Shown piece by piece: positions 33,601 to 43,839 of a stretch of 64,000 nucleotides of DNA. Origin of the DNA: Symbiodinium natans (Eukaryota; Sar; Dinophyceae; Suessiales; Symbiodiniaceae). The stretch is from NCBI GenBank assembly GCA_905221605.1, contig CAJNDS010002140.1, positions 170,001-234,000 on the forward strand. Reading direction: 5' to 3'. The notes under the pieces are model-generated. The model was not told where the DNA came from. It worked only from the letters and a program-made list of their open reading frames with translations, and ran no database searches. The first letter of the stretch is position 1. Each line of letters begins with the position of its first letter. The translations under genes and the position numbers were made by a program.

Positions 33601-36600
33601 TTTGGTTTCTTTGGAAAGGGTTTGTTGCGAAATGCTGCCTCCACTCTTCATTCATGCAGCACTGCCTCACCATGCATGCGTTGCATCAATGTCGGCATCG
33701 TTCGCGCCAACGGCACTTGGTGTTGCTGCCTGTGCAGTTGCTCTTGCACCATCTTTGCCCTTGCGCTTGTGCTTATGGCATTTGGCATGCATGAATGCTT
33801 CGACTAGGCTGCAACCACCATGCCGTAAGCACAAGCAAGAGAGACAGTATGGTGTGTCTCGCTTTCAACTCGCAAGTGGCTTGGAGCACACCACAACCTT
33901 AGCACTCCCGTGGAGCCTGATTCAGTTCCTTACACACTGCATGCACCCACCGCCTTGGCATGGCAAACATGGAGGCTGCCTTTGTTCCAAGAATTGTGTG
34001 TCCCTCCTATGCTGGGTGACATGTTGTCTATACAGGCCCATGCACTATGAATGATCATATTGTGAGGCCTGTGCATTCACGCTCTGTGCTGCGCACCACG
34101 TCATGAAACGTCACGCAATCCGAAGATATGAAAAGCTTAGCCCGCGGCGCCTATGGATGAATTAAAAGACCTGGTGTTGAACATCAAGTGCTAGCTGGCC
34201 TTCAGCATCGAACCTTGCAGCTGCAGACTACGCGGCTCTTGCAAGTGCATCAATTCTCTGAACTGACTGACAGCTCTCACAGCCACGGGGAATGGCTCAT
34301 GAAGCTGAAAGCACCGCTGCATTCATTCAGCGCGATCGACACTGCACAACATCCCGTTGACCCAAGGAAATGACATTGTCACCTGTCTGGTTGAAGCTGC
34401 ACCATGTGGGCCCATCAACCTCATGTCAACTGCCGCAGAGGCTGCTTTCACCATGCATGCACCTCTGCACGTCCCGCAGAGCTGCAGACCCTCTAGATCC
34501 TTGTGGCCCCTTATTCAGTTCGAGCCTCTAGAGTCGCTTTTTCAAGTCATGTCTTAACTGTCTCAGTTGGATCGCTGTGGACTTACTGCAGGCCCAGCGT
34601 GGACTTACAGACAGCATCACCATATCCTCCATTCGATCAGGCCGGGTTGTATGGACAGGTGACATGCCACTCTCCTTCAAGGGACAGGCGTGCGTGGGTG
34701 ATGCGACTAGGTTCATACTTGAAGGACTTAAGGATCTATATCATACATGGAATGGACCCCTCCTTCTGAAACTAGCAGAATGGGAAATGGGATCCCATTG
34801 CATAGACATGACAACGGGAATTGAATCGTAGCATTCAAAGAAAATCACCCACGTTGGTTCTGCAGGAACGGCCCGGATTGTGTGATGTACCTGGCTTTGA
34901 GGGATGACCTGTGACGGCGGTTTTTCTTCTACTGTGATGGAATTGACTAGTGGGCTTGTGGTTTGGAGATCGCAAGGAGTGGGTGTGGGAGAAGATCTTC
35001 TCTTTCAGAGTTTAGCATGTAGGGTTTCGCATGTATACGTGCCTTCCGTTGGCTTTGTAAGGACTTCTTGCTTGGGTTTAGGGTTTAGTTAGGGGTTTTG
35101 GTGCTGTTGTCGGACGTGAGTGCCGGTGTTGGGATAAGGATGAGGTGCTCTGCGCTTTGGCTTGGACGGGTTTATCTCGCTACCCTCATTGGTCTAGCAC
35201 TCGCTGGCACTGGACCATCTCTTGAAGGAAGATGAAACATGGCAGAGACATGGCAGGGATGACTCTGCACGTGCGCATCGCCATCCATGCACGGATCTGA
35301 CACATGCTCTCTGCCTAGGCCCGCAGCAACGCCCTGTCCTGCCTGCATCGTCTCAGCCTATGCCAAAGGCACCCTGCAGCTCAGAAACCGCCTGGGTGAC
35401 GTGAGTTGGCTACGCCACGATTTGCCATGTTCAGGAGCAAAAGGCCGGCTCGATGACGAGTGAAGAGGTACTGCAGGCCATCCGTCTGCAGTGGGAAGTT
35501 GTGCTACAGGGCAAAGCCTCCATGACACGGCACGGCTACGTTCGCAGAGAACATGTCGCCGAGCTTTCCATTTGGGGCCGTGGTTTGGATGCCCTGGATA
35601 AGGCTGATGCTTCTCTGCAAGTAGTCTGGGCTCATGAAGCTGATGCAAGAGGTGAAGTGACCCCCTGCCTTTTGATCTTTTGCATGTGAGGAATACCAGA
35701 GTGCTGTGACCAGCATCCACTTCCACTACATCTTGATCGATACGCTGTGCGGTGAGATTGCTCGCCTGTTGAAGTTCAAGGGCTTGAGCAGCATCACGTT
35801 CATTCAGAATCAGATCTTCGGCTTCAGTTAGAGGGGGGGGGGGGAGGGTGCCTCCGCCAATTAAATGCCTTGCCCAGCAATCCTTTAGGCAGCAGGTGCA
35901 GGTTTTGAGAATAACGCACCCTACAAGCAGCACATGCGACGAGATGCCCATCAAAGACAAGAAGACTGGCAAACTCTCCCGTCCCCCAACACGGGCGTAC
36001 GCAGTGTTGGTGACTAACACTACAATCCCTCTCTTCCCTTCACCTGGAAAAGAACGCTGGTGAGAATGGAATACACAGAATCTCACAGAATCTTGTGCTA
36101 CCTTGAGCGCAGCATGACAGTCAGTAGTGACGTCGTGCTGGTTGGAGTTGAAGTCAGAGTCTGGTCATGGCCTGCCGCGGGGGGAGTACATTAACTCAAT
36201 CACACAGATAAGGCCCAAAACAGCTATCGAAACCGAAGGATCAGCAAAACAATTGACCCTTCTCACACAAACTGCGAGTGACATGTGAAAGCAAGAGATG
36301 ACATGAGCATGCTTGGACCAATTGTGCCACGTGCTTGCTGGGTGGCCACGTGAAGATGCCAAACTTGACAGGATTCTGGATCCGCGGGCACTGGAGCCGT
36401 TTCGCCGAATGTCTCGCTTGACAGATGTTGTCATCAAGGACTGCCTGGTCCAGTTGCACACAGGGTGTGTGGAGGGCTGAAATCTTCATTATTTAACACC
36501 AAGTTCTGTGCACCTGAAGATGGCACTGGGCGCGGTTCCATTCCAGAATCATAGCTCGCATGACCCGGGCGCGAGGAGAATCCCGTTTGCACGAACCGTG

Positions 36601-36785
36601 CCAATCTTCGCGTATCGCACCTTCAATTAGCCTGGCCTGCCCTGCAGAGTCATCGATATGAAAGGGCTGAGAATGGAGACCGTTTAGAGTTCGGGCACTT
36701 TGAGGTGGGCATCATTCGCTGGCTGCCCCACCTCCGCAAGATAAATGATCAAGATGTGACGGACCTGGAGCGTGCGGATGCGTGC
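30699..36785 (+). CDS. LRRC49-like leucine-rich-repeat protein (tubulin polyglutamylase complex type), spliced
   Basis: ATG at 30699 reads MPKLLLARRSAKARNRSPE, then HLHLDRRQC, like the 'P-E-x-L-x-L-D-R-R' start of LRRC49. SDS22-type repeats follow in small exons: NLPNLTFLDLYDNKIQEI (31104-31160); VLMLGKNQIQRIENL plus LDVLDLHSNRIKEI (31354-31460); VLNLAGNFLPNIFNLDGL (31640-31695); NIRRNSISTTAGLDQ (31795-31842); VPQLQRLFASHNN (31911-31950); LRELALDGNPVS (32107-32142); and the cap YQVDILSLCPSLEML (32267-32311). An acidic Ala/Pro linker lies at about 32600-32770 (LESPALESPALEAPAEAL). A second LRR part follows after about 2.7 kb: HVAELSIWGRGLDALDKA (35551-35605); SIHFHYILIDTLCGEIARLL with SSITFIQNQIFGF (35715-35828); and the cap IIRWLPHLRKINDQDVT (36708-36760). 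LRRC49 is part of the complex that glutamylates tubulin; that role here rests on family likeness. Confidence 0.7.
32800..35430. other. long intron-like interval within the LRRC49-like gene
   Basis: No LRR or other recognised exon was found between the acidic linker and the second LRR part. Candidate frames exist at 33487-33650 (SFVSAYIFQVLATVAMSEF) and 34577-34831 (ITISSIRSGRVVWTGDMPL) but match nothing. The interval may also hide separate small genes. Confidence 0.35.
35074..35098. repeat. telomere-like TTTAGGG repeats
   Basis: GGGTTTAGGGTTTAGTTAGGGG, three units in the TTTAGGG orientation, inside the long interval of the LRRC49-like gene. Confidence 0.7.
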
Positions 36786-36789
36786 AACC

Positions 36790-37250
36790 TTCAGGCAGCT
36801 TTGCACCTGGTCGTCAGAAAGTGTGTTTTAGTTGGGGCAAGGGGGAATGGGTTGGCAAAACATCAGTTGAAGAAGCTTTCCGTCCTGGTGGTTGTGGGCG
36901 GTGGGGCTGGGGTGGTGGAGGGAGCGGAGTTTGGGCACCCAGGCTTCTTAAAAGTGGAGTTAGAATATTTCAGAGGGGCTGATCGGGTCTTCTGCAACAA
37001 GCCTTGCTAACTCTGTTGCTAACCCTGTCGCCAGACGGTGTGCTTCGAAGTCCGAGGCCGGTGCTTCCTAGTCCGGAGCCGCGCGTGGCAAGCGCCGAGG
37101 ACATGTGGTTGCCGAGAGTGGGCTTCACCGGTGGCGCTTCTGAGTTGATTTGGGACGAACATGCGCAAAGTACTTCCTGCTACAGAGGGTACCGCACATG
37201 CCGTATTCGCAGGCTGGTAATGCATCGCTAGACTCGCTAAGTCCTATGCA
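36790..37250. other. no gene recognised
   Basis: Contains a G/T-rich stretch at about 36830-36925. Possible last exon(s) of the LRRC49-like gene were not identified. Confidence 0.35.
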
Positions 37251-37256
37251 CTGAAC

Positions 37257-37395
37257 CCCACAACCCTAAACCCTAGACGCACAAATCGAGAAGTGTACCA
37301 AGGAGGGGAAAAGCCCTAGACCCTATGCTCTAAACCCTAAGCGCCAAAAAACAACTAAACCCTGAAACCCTAAATAAACCCTAGCGATCCAGAGC
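37257..37395. repeat. interstitial telomere-like repeats (CCCTAAA type)
   Basis: ACCCTAAACCCTAGACG, CCCTATGCTCTAAACCCTAAG and CTGAAACCCTAAATAAACCC are units of CCCTAAA with insertions and substitutions, about 140 bp in total. Confidence 0.7.
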
Positions 37396-37399
37396 CTGT

Positions 37400-37880
37400 G
37401 CTCTAAACACTGCAGGTCTTGTTCACTAACGGGGATGCGTTTGCATGGTTTTTGATGCTTCACCATGCGCCCGCCCACTGCTCCACTTCCACAGGGACTG
37501 CCTGAATACGTGGCCTGCACACGGTTTTCGCATGATTTCGCATTGGCCTCTTACACTCTGCTTTCATTCTTTGCTTGTTGTTCAACATGGTCCAAACGAC
37601 GGAACGCCGCAACTGCGCTCCGTGCCTGTTTTTCTTATTTCTGTTCGGGTGGGGGGGGGGGGGTTTGAAAACGCAGCCTTTTTTGGTACTTTTGCAGGCA
37701 CTCAGTACTCAGGCAGCTCAGGCACTGTAGTACCTGAAGCAGTGTAGGCTTGTGTAAGCCCTGTCGAAAGCCAGGCATGTGGCAAAGACAAGGTGGATGG
37801 GAAGTTAAACCCTTGAAGCCCTAAAAGGATCTGAAAGCCCTAATCCCTCAAACGGGGATGGGAAGTCGAGAAAACACATA
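37400..37880. other. no gene recognised
   Basis: Includes a G12 run near 37651-37662 and short CACTCAGTACTCAGGCA-type repeats near 37700. No coding signal is supported. Confidence 0.4.
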
Positions 37881-37883
37881 TGA

Positions 37884-38045
37884 GAGAGAGAGAGATATAT
37901 ATATATGCTCACCCCCCCCCCTACGACAGACCCCGGAAGCGAAAAAAAGGCTACGGACAGCATTGCTGCACACAGCAGCCAGACACGTTAACAAACAATA
38001 GGTATATACATATATATATATGTGTGTATATCTATATATGGTACC
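37884..38045. repeat. GA/TA microsatellites with left copy of the C10-TACGACAGACCC repeat
   Basis: (GA)n runs into (TA)n, then GCTCA, ten C, and TACGACAGACCCC (37895-37934). More TA/TG simple sequence follows at 38003-38040, then C8 and A12 near 38047-38066. The C10-TACGACAGACCC segment recurs inverted at 40374-40415. Confidence 0.8.
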
Positions 38046-38309
38046 TCCCCCCCAAAAAAAAAAACACGTCTCCATATGCTCTTCCCTGAAGTCCGACAGA
38101 TCGGCCTGCCAGTTTGGTCATGGTAGGGTTTTACTAATTCATTAAATATTTACTCAACTTCACAGATTTGTCTACCGTAATTGATTTCAAACACTTTCGT
38201 TAACTTCGTTGATTCCAAAAAGCTTAATTCACATAATTTGATCCACTCAGCAATTGCTCGAGCGAGTGCTCAAACAGAAGTGACCTGAACAATTTGCTGG
38301 ACATCGTGG

Positions 38310-39500
38310 ATTGCTATTAATTTCAATAAGATTGCTGTTGGTTTTACTTGGGTTCCTATTAAATTTAATAGGATTCATAGGGTTCGTATGAGTTCAATAG
38401 GAATCCCATTTAAATCAATAGGAAACCCATTAAAATGAATGAGAACCCTATTGAAATTGAGACGAGTCTTTTGTGAAAACTTAGTAAGAATCCTAGTACA
38501 ATCAATAAGAACCTGGTTGAAATACGTAGAAGCTTATTAAATTAACTGGGCTCCTATTAAATTTTCTTGGAGTCCTACATTCAGAGGAATCATAGGAAGG
38601 CCATTGAAATGAATAGGAACCCTTTTGAATTCATAGGAATGCTATTAAAATTAATAGGAACCCTACAAAAGAATCTATGAATTCTTTTAAGAGTAACAGG
38701 AATCCGTTTAACATGAAGATGAAACCTATTAAAAGATTAAGAGGAGGCAATAAAATTCTATAAAAAAAGTAACGTGGACGCTTTAAAACTTGAAACAATA
38801 AGAGTCGTACTGTTAGAACTATGATGAACCCTATTAAAACTTTTAATAAATAGGATTGCTAATAAAATTAATAAGAGTTACAATAACATTACTTCGAGTC
38901 CAAGTGAAATGAATAGGGAACAGGATTTAAAAGCATAATCGGAGCACTGTGGAATCTAGTAGGAATCCTATGAACATTATTAGGAATCCTGTCAACATGA
39001 ATGAGAAACCCTGCTAAAATGAATACGAAGCCTATTCCAATTAATCAGAAGCCTTTTTACATGAATAGGAAGCTTGTCAAAGCAAACGGAATCCAATTAG
39101 AAATTGTACGACATCTTATGAAAATGAACAAGAAACCTATTGACATTAATAGGAATATGTTTAAAGTTTGTTATGATGCTTATTAAAATTCTTAGGCTAA
39201 TTTATTAAAACTTTTATTAAAACTAACTAGGAATAAGAATGCTATTAAAATGACTAAGAATCGTATTCAAATTACTTTGCATTTGAGTAAAATGAATAGG
39301 AATCAATCTTAAACCCAATAAAGCCCTTTAATAGGCATCCTTTAAAATTCAATACGAACCTCATTAAACAAATACAGGTACCCTATTGAAAATCACTTTG
39401 AATGCTAGTAAGATGATTAGGAATCTTATTCATTAAATAAGGACCCCCATTAAAGTGAACAGGAGTATTATAAAATTGAATAGGCAGCCTAAATCATAAT
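38310..39500. repeat. AT-rich satellite of about 20-21 bp units (AATAGGAACCCTATTAAAATG-like)
   Basis: For about 1.2 kb the sequence repeats variants of AATAGGAA(T/C)CCTATTAAAAT with spacing near 20-21 bp. The unit contains a near-palindrome, AATAGGA..TCCTATT. It is much more AT-rich than the rest of the window and has no coding signal. Confidence 0.8.
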
Positions 39501-39539
39501 AAGGAATCATATAAGAACCCGTGAAAAAATCTTATCCAA

Positions 39540-40320
39540 ACTCCAGTTTCCAAAATTCCAAAAATCCAAAAATCCACCCCAAAGGTTTGGATTTTTGGAA
39601 ACTCGAACGGGAGCCTCAAAATCCAAAAATCGAGCAAATTCCTCGAGTTTCCAAAATTCCAAAAATCCAAAAAAAACCACCCCAAGGTTTGGAATTTTGG
39701 AAACTCGAGGAATTTGCTCGATTTTTGGATTTTGAGGCTCCCGTTCGAGTTTCCAAAAATCCTAAACTTGGGTTGGAATTTTTGGATTTTTGGAATTTTG
39801 GAAACTCGAGCGGGAGCCTCCAAATCCAAAAATCGAGCAAATTCCTCGAGTTTCCAAAATTCCAAAAATCCAAAAAAAACACCCCAAGGTTTGGAATTTT
39901 GGAAACTCGAGGAATTTGCTCGATTTTTGGATTTTGACGCTCCCGCTCGAGTTTCCAAAAATCCGAAACTTGGGTTGAAGTTTTTGGATTTTTGGAATTT
40001 TGGAAACTCGAGGAATTTGCTCGATTTTTGGATTTTGAGGCTCCCGCTCGAGTTTCCAAAAATCCGAAACTTGGGTTGGGATTTTTGGATTTTTGGAATT
40101 TTGGAAAGTCGAGGAATTTGCTCGATTTTTGGATTTTGAGGCTCCCGCTCGAGTTTCCAAAAATCCGAAACTTGGGTTGGAGTTTTTGGATTTTTGGAAT
40201 TTTGGAAACTCGAGGATTTTGCTCGATTTTTGGATTTTGAGGCTCCCGCTCGAGTTTCCAAAAATCCGAAACTTGGGTTGGGTTTTTTGGGTTTTTGGAT
40301 TTTTGGAAACTCGAGGAATT
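39540..40320. repeat. 101-bp satellite with internally inverted segments
   Basis: The word GGAATTTTGG followed by AAACTCGAG recurs at 39691, 39792, 39893, 39994, 40095 and 40196, exactly 101 bp apart, with partial units on both sides. Each unit contains TTTTGGAAACTCGAG and its reverse complement CTCGAGTTTCCAAAA around a central segment. That segment is in one orientation in the units near 39590 and 39792 and in the other near 39691, 39893, 39994, 40095 and 40196. Stop codons are rare in several frames, so long open frames on both strands (up to 357 codons on the minus strand) are products of the repeat. Confidence 0.9.
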
Positions 40321-40373
40321 TTGGAGTGTTGGTCTTCCGCCCCCTTCCTGGACAGACTGGAAATGCAATTCCA

Positions 40374-40460
40374 GGGTCTGTCGTAGGGGGGGGGGTGACC
40401 ATATATATATATATGTGTGTGTGTATGTATGTATGTATGCATGTATGTATGTCTATAAGG
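40374..40460. repeat. right inverted copy of the C10 repeat plus TA/TG microsatellite
   Basis: GGGTCTGTCGTA, ten G, and TGACC followed by (TA)n, (TG)n and TATG repeats. Its reverse complement matches 37895-37934 over about 40 bp, including the C10 length. Confidence 0.85.
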
Positions 40461-40639
40461 AGAGGAGTGGACAACCGCAGCTGCTGACCCGGCCCATCAA
40501 AACCCCTGTGCACATCTCCCTTGAGCTTGTCTTGTGGGCGCTTGGGTGATGCGCAGGACTCGTCCACTACTGTGGAAGGACTGATTCGCCATGCACCCCA
40601 AGCTGCATCGAAGTAGGGGCCTGCGCTGGAATTGATTCG

Positions 40640-41111
40640 TGTCTGCGCATGTCCAAGTCAGCAGCCGAGGCTTGTACAGTTGATGAGCGGATATCAGCCG
40701 TCCATGAGCACTTTCGGGAAGTTGTGAGGGATGCAATCAGTCACTTGATTGAACTTTGCACGTCAAATTGACGTTGCCAGCAGAAGTCGTTCAACATATT
40801 TTTGCTCTTCAGTTTGTGATTCCGTCAGGCGAGGTGTGGTGCGATCTGGCGGAGACCTCAAGTGCTGCGCCCCCTATGCCACTGCCATCAACAGGCATGA
40901 GTTGGAAATGATTGCGATCTTGTCCTGCGCAGAAGCAGAGCCTGCAAGCTCAGTACGATAGAAGAAATCTAAGCAGAATCTACCAGTACTGGGTGACCGG
41001 GTAGCAGCCCAAGCGGCCCAAGCCATAGCTGGTTCGACACGGCCGGGCAATCTCGACTTCCGCAAAATATTCAAGAAAATCGGCCTGCAAGGCTTTACCA
41101 TCGACGAGTAA
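40640..41111 (+). CDS. unrecognised gene, C-terminal exons
   Basis: Candidate exons are about 40705-40770 (HFREVVRDAISHLIELCTS), about 40897-40962 (HELEMIAILSCAEAEPASS) and about 40975-41111. The last reads LGDRVAAQAAQAIAGSTRPG, then NLDFRKIFKKIGLQGFTIDE, and stops at TAA 41109-41111. The last exon has a clean frame and a natural-looking end. No family was recognised. Confidence 0.4.
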
Positions 41112-41194
41112 AAGCTTGATGGATGATGGGCTGCGGAACCCTCACACCGCTTCTGCGGAGAGAAAGCGCTTCTTGCAGGGTACCGTAATCATAC

Positions 41195-43690
41195 GCATGG
41201 CCCATGCTGCTTTGGTGTTCCCCCATCGGTGACGGCGGAAAGTTGTAGGAGTTCAAGGAAGCACCATGTGCAGCTTTCCTACCGAAGCTTGCAACATCGA
41301 GCCAGGCAGCGGCATGCGCGGTCTTCGTTCCTGTTGATGTGATCAAGGAGCGGCTCCAGGTGGGAAATGTACCTGAGCACATGTGCACTAGTCACAAATA
41401 TTCACAGATTCACACTCAAAGTTCTAGTGGAACATAGAAGTGGCCAGGTGCAGAGACCTGGTCGTGCCCTTATTTCCTCAAGCATATTGTCAGTTCTCTC
41501 AAGGGCGGTCCTTTTTCGAGAGGGCTTAAGAACCCGCACCGGAAATGGCACATGATGGCACATGCTTGTAAAGAGCTGAGCACGCCGCAGCCCATCACAG
41601 CCCCTGCGCCGCATGGCTTCATGTAGCAAATTCGTATAGCTTACACCACCGATGCTTCAGCTTCGAGGTGCGCTCAAACCCACACAACAAGCAGGCGTGT
41701 GGTCCGCAGTCCTTGGTTGACTCTTCTTATGGGGAGGGCTACTATGCTTTCTGCAGAATTATGTTAGATTTGCTGTGTTCTGAGTGAAGAAAACGTCGCC
41801 TCCAGGCCTCGGGTCGACGCCGCCGAGCTACGCTGGGTGTGCTCGGGGGGGTGGGGGTCTGGGGGGTTGCTCCTTGTCTCTCTCTCTCTCTCTCCCTGCC
41901 CCCCAAGAAGACTCTTATTTCAGGAGCTTGGATGCCCTTCGCGTGATCTCCCGCACGGAGGGCTTGCTTGGGCTCTACAAGGCCTTGTCTGTGCGTGCTA
42001 TAGGGTTCAATGAGACGCATTTGGCTTGCTTGATTCGGCAGGGTTACTACGCCACGCTCGCTTCCTTCGGTCCGTTCTCGGCTTTGTACTTTGCCTTCTA
42101 TGAGCAGGTGCCCTGAGCTCTTGACACTTGCGCTGCTACTGCTACATTGGTTTTGTTCGATTTCAGTGCGGCCCATGAAGAAGCACTCACCCAATCTGGT
42201 TCAAGCCCACATTGCTGAATCGACGAAAACTAGCCAGTCCTCCCTTGTATATGCGAATGCTATGCCGGCTACGCTGCTCCCTCCGCTAGAGGTTTGCCAC
42301 CACAGTCGGCGTTGGCGACAGCGAGAGTGCGGAGTTCATGCATCGACATCGGTGGGCTTGCTCCATGTCAAGTAGCGGAAGACCGGCTTTTTGGCAAGCA
42401 CAGTGGGGATGAGACGTGCGAGACGGCCGTCGTCAATTTCTTGTTGGTGGCATGTGGGTCATGGCACGTCCACTAAGTGATGACTTGGCTCAGCTCGAGA
42501 GTCGCGATCGCTAGGTCATTCCACCTGAGCCGGGAGTTTCCGGCCAGGGCTTGAGAGATGGAGCATCAGCCCTCCGTCGGCCGATTTCGTCGGAGCGCAC
42601 AGCCTGCTAAAGGAGAGCATGGCCGTTGGGCGAACCCCGAAACCGCGTGGAGTGTGGCAGCTGCTTCTGAGCACAGCGATCCCAGATGTGTCTGCTGACA
42701 AAAACGAAGGAGGTCTGCGTCCCGGGTAGTTTGCGACATGGCGGCCAGAGAGTGTGCGCAGGCAAGGAGACTTGTTGCCGCTTGTGCGAACGAGCCCAAC
42801 CCTGTCTGCGGCCCGGATTTCGCTTCTGTTGTGCTGCCACGACAGGCCTGACATCGACTGAGCACCTGTGAGTGAGAGAGCGAGAGAGACGGGTTGATGT
42901 GCCAAATGACAGCATTGTTTCCGAGAAATCACTCCCTCCAACTTTGACATTGGTGGCCTCTGCTTCTGCTGGCACAGCAGCCTCCGCCAGGGCCTCGAGG
43001 TGCCCCAAAGATTCTATAGATCCTAGACAGTATTTGAGAGAGGTCGTGACTTGCCCCCTGGACCTGGCAAAGCTCCGGCTCCAGACACAGCTGCGCCTGC
43101 CAGCAGGCCACGATGTGGTGTGCGAGTGCAAATTGTCAAATGGTGGTCGGGTACTCCCAGGGCAAAGTAAAGCTGATGCTGGCGACATGTGCCATTCCCA
43201 GATGCAGGTGCCGAGCTACCAGACGGACATCTGCGAGGGCTAGGAGATGCTTTGCACGTAGCTCAGACAATTCAGCTGACCAGCGTTCGTGGTTCGTAAT
43301 CGTCGGGTGCTCACGTCTGACATTAAGTCGGTTGAGATGCATAAAGTGCGGTTGCTGCCTAGGATGCGCTTGTGGCGTCCTGCTCTCAGCTTTCGGATGG
43401 CAAGGAAGCCACATGTCGTCTTGGTCACATTTGGTCACATGCCCTTGCCACGGAAGTCTGCAATGGCATTGCCATCGCTTTGTCATTTACCTTTCTTTTT
43501 TGGAAGACGTCAGGTGAGGGGGGCCTTCGTGCGTTGTTTCGTGGAGCAGGCGGGAGAGTCATAAAATGTCATGAAATTCGCCGCCGTCCTGACATGGGAC
43601 CTGTATGAAGGTGCTCGTGCAGCTTTCCACGCGCCCAGCACCTGCATCACCTTTACAACCTTCGAGGACCTCATCGGGTTCAGCCACAGC
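41195..43690 (+). CDS. mitochondrial carrier (SLC25) family protein, spliced
   Basis: Carriers move metabolites across the inner mitochondrial membrane (some act in plastids or peroxisomes). Exons in order: QAAACAVFVPVDVIKERLQ (41301-41361) is the P-x-D-x-x-K-x-R-x-Q signature of one repeat. LDALRVISRTEGLLGLYK (41928-41981) follows. GYYATLASFGPFSALYFAFY (42042-42104) follows, joined to it across a 60-nt GC-AG intron at 41982-42041. TLTLVASASAGTAASA (42939-42990) precedes VVTCPLDLAKLRLQTQ (43045-43092), a second P-x-D-x-x-K signature. GGLRALFRGAG (43519-43552) precedes HAPSTCITFTTFEDL (43629-43676), the last repeat's end. The first repeat's P-x-D and parts of the third are incomplete in what I can see. 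The possible start is near 41199 (MAHAALVFPHR). Substrate not assignable; the last exon ends about 150 bp before rps4. Confidence 0.7.
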
Positions 43691-43839
43691 AACGCCATGA
43701 CACGTGCATGTAGCCATATTTACCCGCTTGACTTGCTTGCCAGTGGGAAGTGGGAAGAGTCTAAGAGTCCTCCTGCTTACATTCAGCATGTACATGCTGC
43801 AGGCGGCAAGGGCTCAAGTAGTTGGAAGAGCCCGCCGCC

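Noticed and set aside
39540-40320. CRISPR-like array of regular repeats
   Set aside because: Repeats are directly adjacent 101-bp satellite units with no unique spacers, in a eukaryotic intron-rich context.
39494-40567. 357-codon minus-strand open frame and overlapping long frames
   Set aside because: Entirely made of the 101-bp satellite; open in several frames at once, so not evidence of a gene.
43811-43818. GGCTCAAG upstream of rps4 copy 1 as a spliced-leader relic
   Set aside because: Only the last 8 bases of the leader match; an 8-mer is expected about twice by chance in the window counting both strands.
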